Counted from the stretch's first letter, positions 52,364 through 60,998 are shown. The stretch: 64,000 nt of DNA from Paenibacillus aceti (GCF_003614185.1 NZ_KZ987724.1:4415743-4479742), one strand, 5' to 3'. Notes: generated by a model not told the origin, from the sequence alone. Translations and numbers: made by a program.

Positions 52364-53506
52364 ATGACAACGAAGATCTCGAAGATGATAGCTATTGTAC
52401 TGGCTGCTGTAATCATAGCTTCAGGAATTCCGGCCGGATCTATGCCTGTCTCAGCTGACGAGGGCTATAGTAAGTCAGATAGAGTGGAAGGCGAACCGAT
52501 AGGAAAGCTGCAGAAGGGCGATCAACCAGCTTCTGACCAGGCTCCGGCTCCTGTGCAAGTGACTCTAAAGGGCAAGCCGATGAAGCTGCATGGGATTCAA
52601 GGGCAGGAGGATGTTCTGGTTCCGCTTGAATTAATAGAGAAGGGACTAAAGGTTAAGGTTAAATACGATAAAGGTAGCGACCGTTATTTTCTACGGAGGG
52701 ACCATGTCGTGGTTCAGCTTACCCCGAAGGAGGATGGGGCTTGGGCGGTTGTGAATGGCAGTACCCAGGTGCTTCCGTATGAGTGGAAAGAGCTGAATGG
52801 GGTCCGCTATGTATCGTCCAGAGTGCTGACAGATCATCTTGGATTCAGTTCGACGTATGATGCGGCGAAGAACACGTTGAATCTGGTTCCGCATAAAATG
52901 AACAATATTAAAATAACTACGCGACTTGTCGATAAATCTATCCCCGAAGCCTCGATTAAGGTAGAGTATCCTCAGATCAGTGGAGTGAAGAGCAAAGATG
53001 CGGAGCGGAAGATCAATGATGTTCTGCAGAGCCGAACGGATGAATTTATTAAGCAGTCGCTGCAAGCCACCAAGGAGGGAGCGCCGCCTAGCGATAAGCC
53101 GTATCAATTCCTTGGCAACTATACGGTGACCTTCAATCGCGATGGGCTGTTAAGTATTCTGTTACAATACTACTCTTATACAGGGGGAGCGCATGGCAAT
53201 CCTACCCGTGAGGGGCTGACTTTCCGTCTCAGCGATGGCAAGCTGCTGACGCTTGATGAGGTACTGAAGGCGAATCCAGACTATCGTCGTATTGTGGACC
53301 CGGCAATCACCAAGCAATTGGAAGCAACCGAGGGGTACTTCGGCGGCTTCAAGACGATCGGCAGCAATCCGACCTATTATCTGAAAAATGATGGAGTTGT
53401 GATTTACCTGCCACTATACGAGTATTTGCCATATGTGAACGGATTCCCAGAGTTCTATTTTCCCTTCTCTGAGCTCGGGGTGAAAAGCAAGGAGATTGTG
53501 AAGTAA
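52364..53506 (+). CDS. Secreted protein with copper-amine-oxidase-N-like and DUF4163/DUF3298 domains
   Basis: A 380-residue exported protein. The signal peptide covers about residues 1-31 (KMIAIVLAAVIIASGIPAG, cleavage near VSA-DE). Residues 60-175 resemble the copper amine oxidase N-terminal-like stalk domain common in Paenibacillus (VPLELIEKGLKVKVKYD, NGVRYVSSRVLTDHLGF). Residues 185-375 match DUF4163 plus DUF3298 (YSYTGGAHGNPTREGLTFRLSDGKLLTLDEVL), the fold of the RsiV anti-sigma sensor that binds lysozyme. No transmembrane anchor or anti-sigma domain follows, so it is a free extracellular protein. It starts 75 bases after the kinase gene. Function unknown. Confidence 0.82.
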   Translation: MTTKISKMIAIVLAAVIIASGIPAGSMPVSADEGYSKSDRVEGEPIGKLQKGDQPASDQAPAPVQVTLKGKPMKLHGIQGQEDVLVPLELIEKGLKVKVKYDKGSDRYFLRRDHVVVQLTPKEDGAWAVVNGSTQVLPYEWKELNGVRYVSSRVLTDHLGFSSTYDAAKNTLNLVPHKMNNIKITTRLVDKSIPEASIKVEYPQISGVKSKDAERKINDVLQSRTDEFIKQSLQATKEGAPPSDKPYQFLGNYTVTFNRDGLLSILLQYYSYTGGAHGNPTREGLTFRLSDGKLLTLDEVLKANPDYRRIVDPAITKQLEATEGYFGGFKTIGSNPTYYLKNDGVVIYLPLYEYLPYVNGFPEFYFPFSELGVKSKEIVK

Positions 53507-53512
53507 AAAGAA

Positions 53513-53548
53513 GACAGCAGGCCTGGTGCTACCAGGTCTGCTGTCTAT
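53513..53548. terminator. Bidirectional terminator between DUF3298 gene and clpP
   Basis: AGACAGCAGGCCTGG pairs with CCAGGTCTGCTGTCT (one mismatch), tight loop, between convergent genes. T-tract weak on both sides. Confidence 0.75.
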
Positions 53549-53560
53549 TTAGGTTACCTA

Positions 53561-54148
53561 TTATAATGCAGCTTTATCGATCACTTTATCGACCAATCCG
53601 TATTCCATCGCTTCAACAGCACTCATGAAATTATCGCGGTCTGTATCTCGCTCGATTTGTTCCAGCGGCTTGCCAGTACGTTCAGCAAGGATTTTGTTCA
53701 GATTGTCGCGCATTTTGAGAATGCGGCGGGCGCGGATCTCGATATCCGTCGCTTGACCTTCTGCGCCGCCGAGCGGCTGGTGGATCATGATCTCACTGTT
53801 TGGCAGAGCGAAGCGCTTGCCTGGTGCACCCGCATTGAGCAGGAATGCGCCCATGGAAGCAGCTAAGCCTACACAGATCGTAGATACATCGGATTTGATG
53901 AATTGCATCGTATCATAAATGGCCATGCCGGCTGTAATTGAACCGCCGGGACTGTTGATATATAGATGAATATCTTTGCCAGGATCTTCGGCATCAAGGA
54001 ATAGCATTTGCGCGATGATGGAATTGGCAACGACGTCATTAACCTGCGTGCCGAGGAAAATGATCCGGTCTTTCAGCAATCTGGAATAAATGTCGTAAGC
54101 TCGTTCGCCACGGTTACTTTGTTCAACAACCATTGGAATATAACTCAC
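53561..54148 (-). CDS. clpP: ATP-dependent Clp protease proteolytic subunit
   Basis: A 195-residue serine peptidase that forms a double heptamer with ClpC/ClpX. The catalytic triad is Ser98 (GLAASMGA), His123 ([14 protein letters not shown]) and Asp172. Length and motifs are those of housekeeping ClpP. The start is GTG 54148 with AAGGAGGG about 7 bases upstream. The promoter at 54263-54291 overlaps a perfect CtsR box, so heat and protein-stress control is expected. The pairing with an adjacent tRNA-Arg gene is as in B. subtilis (trnQ-Arg). Confidence 0.98.
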   Translation of the reverse strand: MSYIPMVVEQSNRGERAYDIYSRLLKDRIIFLGTQVNDVVANSIIAQMLFLDAEDPGKDIHLYINSPGGSITAGMAIYDTMQFIKSDVSTICVGLAASMGAFLLNAGAPGKRFALPNSEIMIHQPLGGAEGQATDIEIRARRILKMRDNLNKILAERTGKPLEQIERDTDRDNFMSAVEAMEYGLVDKVIDKAAL

Positions 54149-54262
54149 CGATAAACCCTCCTTATAATTAGCCCGTACAGGGAATGAAGCCCCTCGTTAT
54201 CAAGCTGTGTTCATATGCTTCAATCAATTCCAGAATTGACGGAATCGATGATTTGTAACCCC

Positions 54263-54291
54263 ATAATAACTAATTTTTTTTCAAAAGTCAA
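54263..54291 (-). promoter_or_regulatory. Sigma-A promoter of clpP
   Basis: Reading the minus strand: TTGACT (54291-54286), 17-base spacer, TATTAT (54268-54263). The -35 lies within the CtsR box. The 5' leader would be about 105 bases. Confidence 0.75.
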
Positions 54292-54302
54292 AGATAGTCA
54301 AA
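54286..54302. promoter_or_regulatory. CtsR operator at the clpP promoter
   Basis: AGTCAAAGATAGTCAAA is a heptad direct repeat (AGTCAAA-GAT-AGTCAAA) that fits the CtsR consensus RGTCAAANANRGTCAAA exactly. It overlaps the clpP -35, so bound CtsR would block RNA polymerase. Confidence 0.85.
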
Positions 54303-54309
54303 CTCAAGG

Positions 54310-54333
54310 CAATAAAAAAGCCCTTAACGGGTT
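54310..54333 (-). terminator. Putative terminator of tRNA-Arg
   Basis: On the minus strand ACCCGTTAAGGGCTTTTTTATT contains a short CCC-GTTAA-GGG hairpin followed by six T. It lies between tRNA-Arg and the clpP promoter. The stem is short, so efficiency may be moderate. Confidence 0.5.
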
Positions 54334-54347
54334 TTATAAATAAAATA

Positions 54348-54422
54348 TGGCGCGCCCGCGAGGAATCGAACCTCGATCTCAGGCTCCGGAGGCCTACGTC
54401 ATATCCATTGGACCACGGGCGC
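54348..54422 (-). tRNA. tRNA-Arg (CCG)
   Basis: Minus-strand cloverleaf with acceptor stem GCGCCCG/CGGGCGC, anticodon CCG in CTCCGGA, T-arm GGTTCGATTCC, discriminator G and encoded CCA (54350-54348). Located upstream of clpP on the same strand, as in B. subtilis. Confidence 0.95.
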
Positions 54423-54445
54423 ATGAATTTTGTGCAACAAAGATG

Positions 54446-54474
54446 ATTATACGGTATCTGTTTGCAGATTGCAA
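54446..54474 (-). promoter_or_regulatory. Sigma-A promoter of tRNA-Arg
   Basis: Minus strand TTGCAA (54474-54469), 17-base spacer, perfect TATAAT (54451-54446). It starts transcription about 17 bases before the tRNA. Confidence 0.75.
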
Positions 54475-54565
54475 GCTAAAAAATTGATCTGTTTATAGGT
54501 AATAGTGTATTTTGTGAAAGCTCAAAATTTTTCGTTTTAAACCAAGTAAATTTTCCAATAGCATA

Positions 54566-54614
54566 TTGTGCTGAAAACGTTTTTATGTTATTTTAAATTT
54601 ATAAAAACGTTTTT
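54566..54614 (+). promoter_or_regulatory. Promoter and two operators of the LacI-type gene
   Basis: TTGTGC (54566-54571), 17-base spacer, TATTTT (54589-54594). Palindrome AAAACGTTTT (54574-54583) fills the spacer and AAAAACGTTTTT (54603-54614) lies at the expected transcription start. This is a classical autorepression layout for a LacI-family protein. Confidence 0.7.
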
Positions 54615-54633
54615 GTAAAAAGGACGATCCATA

Positions 54634-55653
54634 ATGGCGAAAGTTACGATTAAGGACGTTGCAAGGGAAGCAGGGGTGTCCATCTCCACTGTCTCCAATG
54701 CATTGAATGATGTAGACGTGCTGACTCCGGAGACGAAGTCGCACGTGCTCAAGGTCGCAAAGCGGCTGAATTATGTGCCTAACCTGAACGGGAAGCTTTT
54801 AAAGTCAGGCAAGACGAACATGCTTGGTTTCTTCACGACGAGCGTCAAGGGGGCGTATTTCTACATTCTAGTGGAATCGATGGCCCGTGAATGCGAGCGG
54901 CTAGGCTACGGGTTAAATGTGTTCGTTACCAAGGATAAGCAGGTTATTATGAGCAATATTCTGGGCGGGCGCGTGGATGGATTGGTTATTTACGAAGAGC
55001 TCAAGATTGACGAACATGATATTGCTTCCATGGAGAAGGATAAGATCAAGGCGGTGTTTCTTGACCGAGTGATCGAGAATGAGACGATGGGAAGCGTCAT
55101 TTTTGATTCTTATGTGGCTGGTTACGATGCAGCGAAATATTTGATCAGCCTAGGGCATAAGAAAATTGCTTACATTTCAGGCGTCGATACGATGTTTGAC
55201 AGCGTTCAGCGCAAGGAAGGATATTTGGCTGCGCTCAGGGAGCATCAACTTGAGATGGATCAGGATTATATTTTACAGGGTTATTTTGAGGAGGAAGCCT
55301 CCTATAATGCTGTGAAATCCTTCCTCCGTATGCACCATGACAAGGTGCCGGATGCCTTTCTGGCCGGGAATGACCTCAGTGCCATCGGATGCATCCGGGC
55401 TTTGAAGTCAGAAGGCTACCGGGTTCCCGAGGATATTAGCGTTATGGGGTTCGACGACATTGAAATCGCACAGTATTTCACACCTCCTCTGACGACGGTA
55501 AGGAACCAGATCGCCAGGCAGGGAATGCTCGTTATCGATCATCTTGTCCGCATGATTCAGAGGAAAGAACAGGGCAAGCTGCAGAAGCTGTCGAGCGAGA
55601 TCGTAGTGCGGGGCTCATGCCACATAAAATTAAATCGGGATGATTCTATATAA
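54634..55653 (+). CDS. LacI-family transcriptional regulator of the downstream sugar operon
   Basis: A 339-residue LacI/GalR repressor. The N-terminal HTH reads VTIKDVAREAGVSISTVSNALND with hinge helix residues near 50-60 (NLNGKLLKSGKTN). A periplasmic-binding-protein-like sensor domain follows (FLDRVIENETMGSVIFDSYVAG, VMGFDDIEIAQYFTPPLTTV). RBS AAAGGA precedes ATG 54634. Palindromes of the type AAAACGTTTT lie at its own promoter and at the promoter of the transporter genes behind it, so it most likely represses both itself and the transporter. The inducer is presumably the imported glycoside or its product. Confidence 0.92.
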   Translation: MAKVTIKDVAREAGVSISTVSNALNDVDVLTPETKSHVLKVAKRLNYVPNLNGKLLKSGKTNMLGFFTTSVKGAYFYILVESMARECERLGYGLNVFVTKDKQVIMSNILGGRVDGLVIYEELKIDEHDIASMEKDKIKAVFLDRVIENETMGSVIFDSYVAGYDAAKYLISLGHKKIAYISGVDTMFDSVQRKEGYLAALREHQLEMDQDYILQGYFEEEASYNAVKSFLRMHHDKVPDAFLAGNDLSAIGCIRALKSEGYRVPEDISVMGFDDIEIAQYFTPPLTTVRNQIARQGMLVIDHLVRMIQRKEQGKLQKLSSEIVVRGSCHIKLNRDDSI

Positions 55654-55716
55654 AAAAGAAATCAGGATCATCCCGGTTTATATCATTACCGGTTAACAGG
55701 CCTTTTTTTTGCAGGG

Positions 55717-55734
55717 AATAAAAACGTTTTTATT
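55717..55734. promoter_or_regulatory. 18-bp perfect operator palindrome of the sugar importer operon
   Basis: AATAAAAACGTTTTTATT is a perfect 18-bp palindrome, matching the sites at 54574 and 54603. It lies in the spacer of a probable promoter: TTGCAG at 55709-55714 and TATTTA at 55731-55736 (16-base spacing). Start codon of the first permease is 31 bases downstream. Confidence 0.75.
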
Positions 55735-55764
55735 TATTTTGCTAACTAGAAAGGGGAGCTGTAA

Positions 55765-56724
55765 ATGGAGAAAATAGCCGGTGTACCAGTTAAAAAGCCT
55801 ATGGGACAAAGGGTTAAGGAGTTTTGCGTAGATTTTAAAAATCAATGGGAAATCCAGTCGATGATTATCCCGGGCGTCATTTTTATGATTATTTTTTGCT
55901 ACATCCCGATTTATGGATTAACGATTGCTTTCAAGAGCTACACGGTCATCGATACGCTGGATTCGGCCCCTTGGGTAGGCTTGGAGAATTTCAGGATCAT
56001 CCTGTCGGATAAATACTTCTGGGACTCCGTAGTGAACACACTGGGCATCAGCTTCCTGAAGCTGTTGATCGGCTTCGTCATCCCGATTATTCTCGCGATT
56101 ATGATCTACGAACTAGGCATGGGACGGTTCAAAAAAGTAGTGCAGACCATTTCGTATCTTCCGCACTTTTTGTCCTGGATCGTTCTGGGTGGGATGTTGA
56201 TCACCTGGCTCTCGACCTCGGGGTTGTTCAATCAGATTTTAGTGGGGCTCGGGATTATTTCAACTCCGCAGAATATACTGCTCGATCCAGGCAAGTATTG
56301 GTGGATTGCGACGCTGTCGGATATTTGGAAGGAAGCGGGCTGGGGCACGATTCTATATCTGGCGATTATGGCGAAGATCGACCCGACCTATTATGAGGCC
56401 GCCAAGATCGATGGTGCAAGCCGCTTAAGGCAGATCTGGAACATTACGCTTCCGAACATGAAGATGATTATCAGCTTGAACCTGATCCTTACTGTAAGCG
56501 GTTTATTGGGCTCAAATCTCGATCAGACGCTCGTGCTGATGAACTCGCAGAACCGGGTTAGAGCGGAAGTTATCAACTCCTATGTGTACCGCATGGGGAT
56601 GACGCAGGGCGACTTCTCGTATGCAACCGCGGTTGGTTTAGGCGTTTCCATCGTCTCTGTCATTCTACTTGTTACCGCCAACAAGGTGACAAGTAAATTA
56701 AACGACAACCAATCGGTGTTATAG
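55765..56724 (+). CDS. Carbohydrate ABC importer permease (LplB/YtcP family, first subunit)
   Basis: A 319-residue permease with six helices after an unusually hydrophilic N-terminus. The EAA loop EAAKIDGASRLRQIWNITLP lies near residues 212-231. The long-TM1 segment IIPGVIFMIIFCYIPIYGLTIAFKSY and GLENFRIIL are typical of the LplB branch, which serves oligosaccharides, often polysaccharide-derived. AAAGGGGAG precedes ATG 55765. The operon codes two permeases and a binding protein but no ATPase, which points to a shared MsmX-type ATPase. Confidence 0.92.
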   Translation: MEKIAGVPVKKPMGQRVKEFCVDFKNQWEIQSMIIPGVIFMIIFCYIPIYGLTIAFKSYTVIDTLDSAPWVGLENFRIILSDKYFWDSVVNTLGISFLKLLIGFVIPIILAIMIYELGMGRFKKVVQTISYLPHFLSWIVLGGMLITWLSTSGLFNQILVGLGIISTPQNILLDPGKYWWIATLSDIWKEAGWGTILYLAIMAKIDPTYYEAAKIDGASRLRQIWNITLPNMKMIISLNLILTVSGLLGSNLDQTLVLMNSQNRVRAEVINSYVYRMGMTQGDFSYATAVGLGVSIVSVILLVTANKVTSKLNDNQSVL

Positions 56725-56737
56725 AGGGGGCATTCTC

Positions 56738-57625
56738 GTGAATCGGAAAACACTTAAGAGAGACATAGACAGTCAGGTTTTTGACGCCGTTAACGTATCA
56801 CTGCTCGTTATTTTTACGATCATTATCGTAGTACCGCTGTGGAACGTCATCGTATCGTCTTTTAGCTCTGGCAGATCGCTGGCTGAGGGAGGCTTCATCT
56901 TCTGGCCGAAGGAGTTCTCGCTAGAGAATTATGAAGCCGTTTTCAGGGATTCTAGCATATGGCAGTCCTTCTTCATCTCAGTTTCCAAGACGTTCGTCGG
57001 GGTCATCACTCACGTATTCTTCTGCGCGATGGTCGGCTATGGCCTTAGCAAGCGGGAGGTCCGAGGCCGCAAGCTGTACGTTACGATGGGCGTCATTACC
57101 ATGTTCTTCTCCGGCGGGATGATCCCGACCTACTTGCTGATCAAGTCGCTAGGATTGTTGAATAGCTTCTGGGTTTACATTATTCCGGCTCTGTTCAGCT
57201 ACTATGACGTCATTATTTTGATGAATTTCTTCCGCAATGTCCCGGATTCTCTTGAAGAATCGGCCAAGATCGACGGGGCAGGGGATTGGCGCATATTTCT
57301 GAAAATCTTCATCCCTTTGTCCATGCCGGCTATAGCAACCATTGCTTTGTTTAACGGGGTCGGGCAATGGAATGACTTCATGACGACGAAATTGTACATC
57401 ACTGATAAGAGTCTCTATCCGCTGCAAATGAAGCTGTACGAGATTATCGTTCAGTCGCAAACCCAGTCTATGCAGGACATTGGTGGCTCAGCGGTGATCG
57501 AGACAACGACGAAAGGGGTCCAACTAGCAACGATCGTCATTACGACACTGCCGATTGTTGTGATGTATCCAATATTACAGAAGTATTTTATCTCTGGAAT
57601 GATGCTGGGGGCGGTCAAAGAGTAA
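56738..57625 (+). CDS. Carbohydrate ABC importer permease (YtcP/AraQ-like, second subunit)
   Basis: A 295-residue permease with six helices. The loop EESAKIDGAGDWRIFLKIFIPLS near 188-207 is the ATPase contact, and the family end GVQLATIVITTLPIVVMYPILQKYFISGMMLGAVKE is complete. GTG 56738 with AGAGGGGG upstream is 13 bases after the first permease gene. It pairs with that permease to form the heterodimeric channel. Confidence 0.92.
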   Translation: MNRKTLKRDIDSQVFDAVNVSLLVIFTIIIVVPLWNVIVSSFSSGRSLAEGGFIFWPKEFSLENYEAVFRDSSIWQSFFISVSKTFVGVITHVFFCAMVGYGLSKREVRGRKLYVTMGVITMFFSGGMIPTYLLIKSLGLLNSFWVYIIPALFSYYDVIILMNFFRNVPDSLEESAKIDGAGDWRIFLKIFIPLSMPAIATIALFNGVGQWNDFMTTKLYITDKSLYPLQMKLYEIIVQSQTQSMQDIGGSAVIETTTKGVQLATIVITTLPIVVMYPILQKYFISGMMLGAVKE

Positions 57626-57710
57626 AAATTACTTCGTACATGTTATGGAAGAGGGCAGCGATAGATAGGCCGAAGTTCAAAGCATGGTTTATCAAAAGGA
57701 GGGTAACGAA

Positions 57711-59357
57711 ATGAAAGAAAGCAAGAAGAGCTTCAGAAAAACGGGAATCAAGCTCTGCGCTGTGTTGATGGCTACGGTACTCATTGTCAGCGGCTGTGGA
57801 GGGGGATCCAAGGGCGGCGGCAAGAAAGGCGAGCTGATCTCGATTGAGGACCGCTATACGCCGAATGCCGATACTCCAGCCTGGCAGTTGGACAAGAAAG
57901 AAGAAACGACAGAGCTTACCTGGTATGTTAACGCGGACTGGTGGAACAGCGAGTTTGGCAATGATGTAGTGACGAAGAAAATAAAGGAGGATTTGAACGT
58001 AAATATCAAGTTCATCACGGGTGATGACACCAAATTGAACACTTTCTTCGCCGGCGGTGAGATGCCGGATCTGATCACCGTGTTCGATTCCAACTCTTCT
58101 GTAGTGCAGAAGGCTGATACGTGGGCATATTCCTTAAATGATCTGGCTGAGAAATACGACCCTTACTTCAATAAAGTAGCGGCGCAGGATACGCTGAGCT
58201 GGTTCCAATTGAAAGATAGCAAAACATACGGATATCCCAACTATTCCAATACGCAGACCGACTATGAAAGAGGTCAAATTCCAGCCAAAACGGCATTCAT
58301 TGTCCGTAAAGATGTATACGAAGCATTAGGCAAGCCGAGCATGGGTACGCCGGAGGAATTCCAGAATGTATTGAAGGAGATCAAGTCCAGATTCCCGAGC
58401 CTGATTCCTTTCGGATTCAACTCGATTGGTGAGGGCACAGGCTCTTTAGGCGACGTATTTCAGGATTTCATCGGCGTTCCCCTTGAGGATCCGAATGGCG
58501 GTTTCTACAACCGCAACCTGGACGAAGACTATTTGACCTGGTTGAAGACGCTGAATGCGGCTTATAGAGACGGCAGCATCAGTGACGACAGCTTTGCCGA
58601 TGACGGCCCGACCTTTGAGGAGAAGGTCAAATCCGGCAAATACGCGACGATGCTCCTGGACGGAACGCCGCAGCAGGGTGGCAACCTGCAGATCTTTCTG
58701 AGTGCTAACCCCGATAAGGAATATATCGCCATCGATGGGCCGCAAAGTACAGTCGGTAACAAGCCGATGCTGAACCAGTCCGGGATTACAGGCTGGATGA
58801 TTAACTTCATTACGAAGGACTGCAAGGACCCTGCCAAGGCGATTCAAATCTTCACTTATCTGCTTAGCGATGAGGGACAGATGCTGGTCAACTACGGAAT
58901 CGAAGGTGAAACCTATAAGGCCGCCGGAGAAGGTAAATTTGAATTGCTGCCTGACGTGAAAGAATTGCAATTGAATAATCCGGACAAATTCAAGAAAGAT
59001 TACCGCATGGGTGAATTCATCTTCTTCGGTCATGACCGTTACAAGGCGCTCAGCGACGATTCCTTCCCGGAAGCGATTAAACAGATGCAGGAATGGGGCA
59101 AGGGCAAACTGATGCCACACTTCATATTGGAGAACATCGACCCCGATCAAGGCACGCTGGAGGCCCGTGCGCTGAGCGCGATCAATACGAAATGGAATAC
59201 AACCATGGTCAGCATGATCCGCTCCAAAAGCGAGGCCGAATTCGACAGCAGCCTGGCAGCCTACAAATCGTTCCTGGACGAGAACAACTGGGATAAGATC
59301 GTAAAAGTACGCAGCGAGAAAATGCAAAAGAATAAAGAAAAACTGGGTATGAAATAA
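57711..59357 (+). CDS. Extracellular sugar-binding lipoprotein (LplA-like)
   Basis: A 548-residue solute-binding lipoprotein. The signal (IKLCAVLMATVLIVSGC) ends in a lipobox with Cys29, followed by a Gly/Ser/Lys-rich linker. The mature domain matches large (about 500-residue) family 1 binding proteins of the LplA/YtcQ group: GGEMPDLITVFD near 105, SGITGWMINFITKDCKDPAKAIQIFTYLLSDEGQMLVNYGIEGE as spaced motifs near 355-400, and NTKWNTTMVSMIRSKSEAEFD near the end. AAAGGAGGG lies 7 bases before ATG 57711; the frame is open to 57684. The ligand is unknown, but a GH30 substrate fragment is plausible. Confidence 0.92.
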   Translation: MKESKKSFRKTGIKLCAVLMATVLIVSGCGGGSKGGGKKGELISIEDRYTPNADTPAWQLDKKEETTELTWYVNADWWNSEFGNDVVTKKIKEDLNVNIKFITGDDTKLNTFFAGGEMPDLITVFDSNSSVVQKADTWAYSLNDLAEKYDPYFNKVAAQDTLSWFQLKDSKTYGYPNYSNTQTDYERGQIPAKTAFIVRKDVYEALGKPSMGTPEEFQNVLKEIKSRFPSLIPFGFNSIGEGTGSLGDVFQDFIGVPLEDPNGGFYNRNLDEDYLTWLKTLNAAYRDGSISDDSFADDGPTFEEKVKSGKYATMLLDGTPQQGGNLQIFLSANPDKEYIAIDGPQSTVGNKPMLNQSGITGWMINFITKDCKDPAKAIQIFTYLLSDEGQMLVNYGIEGETYKAAGEGKFELLPDVKELQLNNPDKFKKDYRMGEFIFFGHDRYKALSDDSFPEAIKQMQEWGKGKLMPHFILENIDPDQGTLEARALSAINTKWNTTMVSMIRSKSEAEFDSSLAAYKSFLDENNWDKIVKVRSEKMQKNKEKLGMK

Positions 59358-59369
59358 GGCTAGATTTGA

Positions 59370-59398
59370 GAAGGCCCCTCCCTGTAGGGGCCTTCTTC
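59370..59398 (+). terminator. Intrinsic terminator between binding protein and GH30 genes
   Basis: GAAGGCCCCT pairs perfectly with AGGGGCCTTC around CCCTGT, followed by only TTC, so a weak T-tract. Partial read-through to the GH30 gene is likely. Confidence 0.7.
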
Positions 59399-59472
59399 AT
59401 TAAGCGACATTCGCGGTAAGCGAACCAAGTATAGATAGACATTCATGAATACTGAGAGCGGAGGGAATTGAC

Positions 59473-60816
59473 ATGCTGAAACTAAGCGTATATCAATCCA
59501 ATGGCGAGAATGAACTGTTCGTAAGGAAGGTCCCGGAGCAGCTGACACCTGTCTCAGGGGAACAAGCTATAAACACCATATTAATCGATAAGAGTCACAC
59601 CTATCAGATGATGGACGGATTCGGCGCTTCTTTTACAGATTCGGCGGCCTATTTGATCCATCAAGTACTGGATGCGGAGCAGAGGGGCGAACTGATGCGC
59701 AAACTGTTCGATCCCGAGTCCGGGATCGGATTATCGTTGCTGCGAAATCCGATGGGGGCATCCGACTATGCACGGGAGATATACAGCTACAACGATTTGC
59801 CCGAGAATGAGACAGATCTTGAACTGAAGTGGTTCTCCATCGCACATGATGAAGAAGACATTATTCCTTTGCTGCAGGAGGCCGTGAGGCTGAATCCCGA
59901 GATCAAGCTAATGGCTTCGCCCTGGAGCGCGCCAGGCTGGATGAAGACGAGCGGCCACATGATCGGTGGGGAGCTGAAGGAGGAGTGCTATCAAGTCTAT
60001 GCCGATTACTTCGTTCGGTATGTCCAGGCTTATGCGGGGCATGGGCTGCCGATTTATGCGGTAACGCCGCAGAATGAAGCTTTGTTCGTACCCCCGCACT
60101 ATCCCGGCATGTTAATGCTGCCTGAGGCACAGAGTAAATTAATTAGGGACTACCTGAAGCCAGCGTTCGTGAAGAACAACATCGATACTAAGATATTGTG
60201 CTACGATCATAACTGGGACAGGCCTGATTATCCGCTGACCGTGCTGGAGCAAGCGCATAAAGATGTGGATGGTGTGGCATGGCATTGGTACGGGGGCAGC
60301 CCGTCGGCGCAGAACGAGGTTTATCAAGCTTTTCCGGAAAAAGAGGTCCATTTCACTGAAGGGTCAGGCGGAGAGTGGATTCCTGCATTTGAACCGGCCT
60401 TCTCCAATGTGATGAGAACGGGCATCGAGATTCTGCGAAATCACAGCAAGTCGTTCGTACTGTGGAATATGGCCTTAGACGAGCATAATGGGCCTACCGT
60501 ACCCGGCTTCGGAAGAAGCACTTGCCGCGGCATTGTGCAGGTGAATCAGCAGACGCGCGAGCTGACCTACACGCTGGATTACTATGCGCTGGCCCATTTC
60601 AGCAAGTTCGTCCGTCCGCAGGCGGTGCGCATCGCCTCTTCCAGCTATGACAGCATTCGGTCAGTAGCCTTCAAGAACCCGGATGAATCGGTCGCTGTGA
60701 TATTGTTCAATGATAGAGATCAAGCGGAAAATGTAGAATTGAAGCTGCAGGGAGAAGACATTCTGAGCTTCCAGCTGCCGCCTAAGAGTGCTATGACCAT
60801 CGTGATTCATAAATAG
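59473..60816 (+). CDS. GH30-family glycoside hydrolase, cytoplasmic
   Basis: A 447-residue GH30 enzyme (glucosylceramidase/beta-1,6-glucanase type). The barrel starts with MMDGFGASFTDSAAYL near 50; the acid/base is Glu202 in VTPQNEAL and the nucleophile is Glu296 in HFTEGSGG. SPWSAPGWMKTSG near 155 is the characteristic loop. The small C-terminal beta-sandwich of GH30 is present (residues about 380-447). No signal peptide is present, so it acts on an imported beta-glucoside. GGAGGG precedes ATG 59473. It follows the sugar importer genes and probably belongs to the LacI regulon. Substrate candidates are gentio-oligosaccharides, beta-1,6-glucan fragments or other beta-glycosides. Confidence 0.9.
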   Translation: MLKLSVYQSNGENELFVRKVPEQLTPVSGEQAINTILIDKSHTYQMMDGFGASFTDSAAYLIHQVLDAEQRGELMRKLFDPESGIGLSLLRNPMGASDYAREIYSYNDLPENETDLELKWFSIAHDEEDIIPLLQEAVRLNPEIKLMASPWSAPGWMKTSGHMIGGELKEECYQVYADYFVRYVQAYAGHGLPIYAVTPQNEALFVPPHYPGMLMLPEAQSKLIRDYLKPAFVKNNIDTKILCYDHNWDRPDYPLTVLEQAHKDVDGVAWHWYGGSPSAQNEVYQAFPEKEVHFTEGSGGEWIPAFEPAFSNVMRTGIEILRNHSKSFVLWNMALDEHNGPTVPGFGRSTCRGIVQVNQQTRELTYTLDYYALAHFSKFVRPQAVRIASSSYDSIRSVAFKNPDESVAVILFNDRDQAENVELKLQGEDILSFQLPPKSAMTIVIHK

Positions 60817-60842
60817 CTTATTAGTTTAAAAATAGACGTCTG

Positions 60843-60904
60843 AAAAAGGCCTTTCTCATTGTGAATAGATGCACAATATATTTGCGATGAAGAGGCTTTT
60901 TTTA
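60843..60904 (+). terminator. Intrinsic terminator after GH30
   Basis: AAAAAGGCCTTTCTCAT pairs with ATGAAGAGGCTTTTTT (imperfect, one bulge), loop of about 25 bases, T-run of seven. Confidence 0.75.
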
Positions 60905-60964
60905 GAGTTCAAGAATTCGCGTGTATAAGAGGTAAGAGGAATGAGAAATATACGGACGTCAGGC

Positions 60965-60993
60965 TTGCAACTGGGATAAAAATTGGTTAAAAT
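60965..60993 (+). promoter_or_regulatory. Sigma-A promoter of cggR-gapA
   Basis: TTGCAA (60965-60970), 17-base spacer, TAAAAT (60988-60993). The CggR operator begins 6 bases downstream. Confidence 0.65.
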
Positions 60994-60998
60994 GACAG

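Noticed and set aside
58446-59327. Minus-strand open frame of 293 codons within the binding-protein gene
   Set aside because: No RBS, no family resemblance, and the opposite strand encodes a clear lipoprotein.
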